The translations under genes were made by a program, and so were the position numbers. The notes beneath the pieces are model-generated. The model made no database searches and was not told the DNA's origin. It was given only the letters and a program-made list of their open reading frames with translations. Shown here piece after piece: positions 16,078 to 17,667 of a DNA stretch of 17,667 nucleotides (positions are counted from its first letter, which is position 1; each line of letters opens with the position of its first letter). This DNA comes from Candidatus Avimicrobium faecavium (lineage in GTDB: Bacteria > Bacillota > Clostridia > Oscillospirales > Ruminococcaceae): the NCBI GenBank assembly GCA_904419105.1, contig CAJFQR010000019.1:1-17667 (forward strand), given 5' to 3'.

Positions 16078-17148
16078 ATGAACCCTTCCCATGAGAGCCC
16101 GCGCCGCCGGCGCCCGGCCCCCAAGAAAAAAGGCCGCATCCTGGCGGCGGTGCTGGCGGTGCTGCTCCTGGCCGGCGCCGGGTACGGCGCCCATGTGTGG
16201 GCGGACTACGCCGGCGCCTTCCAGTCCGGCGAGGAGACGGCGGTGGAGATCCCCTCCGGCAGCTCCGGCCGGCAGATCGCCGCGATCCTGGCCGATGCGG
16301 ACATCATCAGCCACCCGACTGTCTTTTACTACTACGCCCGGCTCACCGGGGCCAACTTCCGCAGCGGCAGCTACACGCTGCGCTCGGATATGGGCTATGC
16401 CGAACTGGCCCGGCTGCTGAACGAGGGGACGCTGCGGGACGATGTGGTCCAGGTCACCTTCCCGGAGGGCTATACGCTGCGGGAGATCGCCGCCGCGCTG
16501 GAGGAAAACGGCGTCTGCGCCGGGGAGGACTTCCTCGACTACCTGGACACCGCCGACCTCTCCTCCTACCCGATGGTGGCACAGATCCCCGAGGACGACC
16601 GCTGCCATGCGCTGGAGGGGTATATCTTCCCGGACACCTACCAGTTCTATCTGAACGAGGAGGTGGAAAGCGTCGCCGCCCGGTTCCTCGACCGGTTTGA
16701 GCAGGTGGTGGACGAGGAGATCCGGGACCGGGCCGCCGAGCTGGGCATGACCATCGATGAGGTGGTCACGCTGGCCTCGGTGATCCAGGCCGAGTGCTCG
16801 GTGCCGTCGGAGATGCCGATGGTCTCCAGCGTGTTCCACAACCGCCTGAACAATCCCGCCGAATACCCCCGGCTGCAGTCGGATGTGACCATCTTCTACA
16901 TCCGGGACGAGATCCTGCCCTATGCCGGCAGCGACAGCGAGAGCTTCTACGATGAACTCTACAACACCTATATCCGCACCGGCCTGCCGGTGGGGCCCAT
17001 CTGCAGCCCCGGCGCCGACGCCATCGAGGCGGCGCTCAATCCGGCACAGAGCGGCTACTACTACTTCATCAGCGATACCGAGGGGAACTTCCTCTACGCC
17101 GCTACGCTCGATGAACACAACCAGAACATCCGTGACGCCGGCATCTGA
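16078..17148 (+). CDS. mltG: Endolytic murein transglycosylase MltG (YceG-like)
   Basis: MltG is a membrane-anchored lytic transglycosylase that cleaves nascent peptidoglycan strands. The 356-aa protein has a basic cytoplasmic N-terminus (RRRRPAPKKKGR, 9-20), one transmembrane helix (about 20-40), a LysM-like region (about 52-125) and the catalytic domain. LEGYIFPDTY (179-188), SVIQAEC (234-240) with probable catalytic Glu239, FHNRL (253-257), GLPVGPICSPG (302-312) and YYYFISDTEGNFLYAATLDEHN (327-348, in part) are family marks. ATG 16078 is chosen because AAGGAGA lies five bases upstream; an in-frame ATG at 16054, inside the preceding gene, has no Shine-Dalgarno. In Bacillus the orthologue yrrL heads the yrrL-trmR-trhP operon, matching the next gene here. 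Confidence 0.95.
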   Translation: MNPSHESPRRRRPAPKKKGRILAAVLAVLLLAGAGYGAHVWADYAGAFQSGEETAVEIPSGSSGRQIAAILADADIISHPTVFYYYARLTGANFRSGSYTLRSDMGYAELARLLNEGTLRDDVVQVTFPEGYTLREIAAALEENGVCAGEDFLDYLDTADLSSYPMVAQIPEDDRCHALEGYIFPDTYQFYLNEEVESVAARFLDRFEQVVDEEIRDRAAELGMTIDEVVTLASVIQAECSVPSEMPMVSSVFHNRLNNPAEYPRLQSDVTIFYIRDEILPYAGSDSESFYDELYNTYIRTGLPVGPICSPGADAIEAALNPAQSGYYYFISDTEGNFLYAATLDEHNQNIRDAGI

Positions 17149-17159
17149 GCCGGTACACC

Positions 17160-17198
17160 GAGGGGGTGTTTTTCACCGCAAGGGGAAAACACCCCCTC
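17160..17198 (+). terminator. Very stable hairpin between mltG and the U32 gene (possible partial terminator)
   Basis: A 13-bp perfect stem (GAGGGGGTGTTTT, 17160-17172, with its complement at 17186-17198) can extend inward to a GCAA tetraloop (17178-17181). Only TTCTC follows, so the T-tract is poor. It ends eight bases before the Shine-Dalgarno AAAGGAGGA of the next gene. It could attenuate, protect mRNA ends or mark processing. Confidence 0.55.
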
Positions 17199-17224
17199 TT
17201 CTCACCAAAGGAGGACATACAGCG

Positions 17225-17667
17225 ATGACCATTCAGCACAGACCCGAGGTCCTGGCCCCGGCGGGGGATATGGAGCGGCTGATCGCCGCGGTCAAATACG
17301 GGGCGGACGCCGTCTACCTCGGCGGCAGCAGCTTTGGTATGCGGGCAAACGCCGGCAACTTTGACGACGAGGAGCTCCGGGAGGGGGTGGCCTACGCCCA
17401 CGACCACGGGGTCCGGGTCTATCTGACCTGCAACACGCTGCCCACCAACGCCGAGGCGGATGCCCTCGAGGGCTTCCTGCTGCGGGCGGCACAGGCCGGG
17501 GTGGACGCCCTCATCGTCGCCGATGTCGGGGTGCTGATGCTCGCCCGGCGGGTGGTGCCCCAGATCGATGTGCACATCTCCACCCAGACCGGCGTGGTCA
17601 ACTACCTCACCGCCAATGCCCTCTACCAGCTCGGCGCCAGGCGGGTGGTGCTGGCCCGGGAGCTCTC
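17225..17667 (+). CDS. trhP: Peptidase U32 family protein, probable tRNA 5-hydroxyuridine synthesis protein TrhP (3' truncated by window edge)
   Basis: The first 147 codons of a U32-family protein are visible. PEVLAPAGDMERLIAAVKYG (7-26), then ADAVYLGG and FGMRANAGNF, are the family's N-terminal TIM-barrel-like hallmark, followed by VYLTCNTLPTN and DVHISTQTGVVNY. In B. subtilis and E. coli (YegQ), members are prephenate-dependent TrhP proteins that help hydroxylate U34 of certain tRNAs; others are called collagenase-like for historical reasons. The ATG at 17225 has AAAGGAGGA nine bases upstream. Position directly after mltG matches the Bacillus order, except that the trmR methyltransferase gene normally between them is absent. 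The catalytic and C-terminal parts lie outside the window, so the subtype is not certain. Confidence 0.85.
   Translation, partial: MTIQHRPEVLAPAGDMERLIAAVKYGADAVYLGGSSFGMRANAGNFDDEELREGVAYAHDHGVRVYLTCNTLPTNAEADALEGFLLRAAQAGVDALIVADVGVLMLARRVVPQIDVHISTQTGVVNYLTANALYQLGARRVVLAREL

Overview
The window is a GC-rich (estimated by eye at a little over 60%) stretch of Firmicutes chromosome. Gene content and protein sequences point to a clostridial relative of the Oscillospiraceae/Ruminococcaceae. RpoC lacks the large proteobacterial trigger-loop insertion, S7 is 156 aa as in Bacillus, metK has a SAM-I riboswitch, PcrA carries a lineage-type insert, thymidylate synthase is ThyX, and mltG sits next to a U32/TrhP gene as in Firmicutes. 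The genus assignment is inference. It looks like core chromosome: I saw no insertion sequence, prophage, CRISPR array, tRNA or rRNA.

Left part (1-7620, + strand): the 3' end of rpoC closes with a strong terminator, then a consensus extended -10 promoter starts the str operon, rpsL-rpsG-fusA-tuf. tuf also has its own extended -10 promoter and codon use typical of very high expression. After tuf come an AT-flanked perfect dyad, a classical terminator and a bidirectional terminator shared with convergent metK.

Middle part (7658-10031, - strand): metK sits behind a complete SAM-I (S-box) riboswitch with its own promoter, aptamer, terminator and a plausible antiterminator. Upstream of it is a small-conductance mechanosensitive channel gene with its own promoter.

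Right part (10109-17667, + strand): pcrA (UvrD-family helicase with the RNA-polymerase-binding Tudor tail) is followed by an unnamed 300-residue protein with a very Cys-rich, repeat-built linker. Then come thyX and an overlapping thymidylate kinase-like gene, followed from a separate promoter by 5-formyl-THF cyclo-ligase, a 60-aa DUF6440-type protein, mltG and a truncated U32/TrhP tRNA-hydroxylation gene. ThyX, Tmk and the cyclo-ligase form a folate/thymidylate neighbourhood; MltG and TrhP match the order seen in other Firmicutes, though without the usual trmR between them.

No clearly new multi-gene system is visible. The least explained items are the Cys-rich protein with the inverted repeat upstream of it, the DUF6440-mltG coupling, and the structured spacers between rpsL and rpsG and between mltG and the U32 gene.
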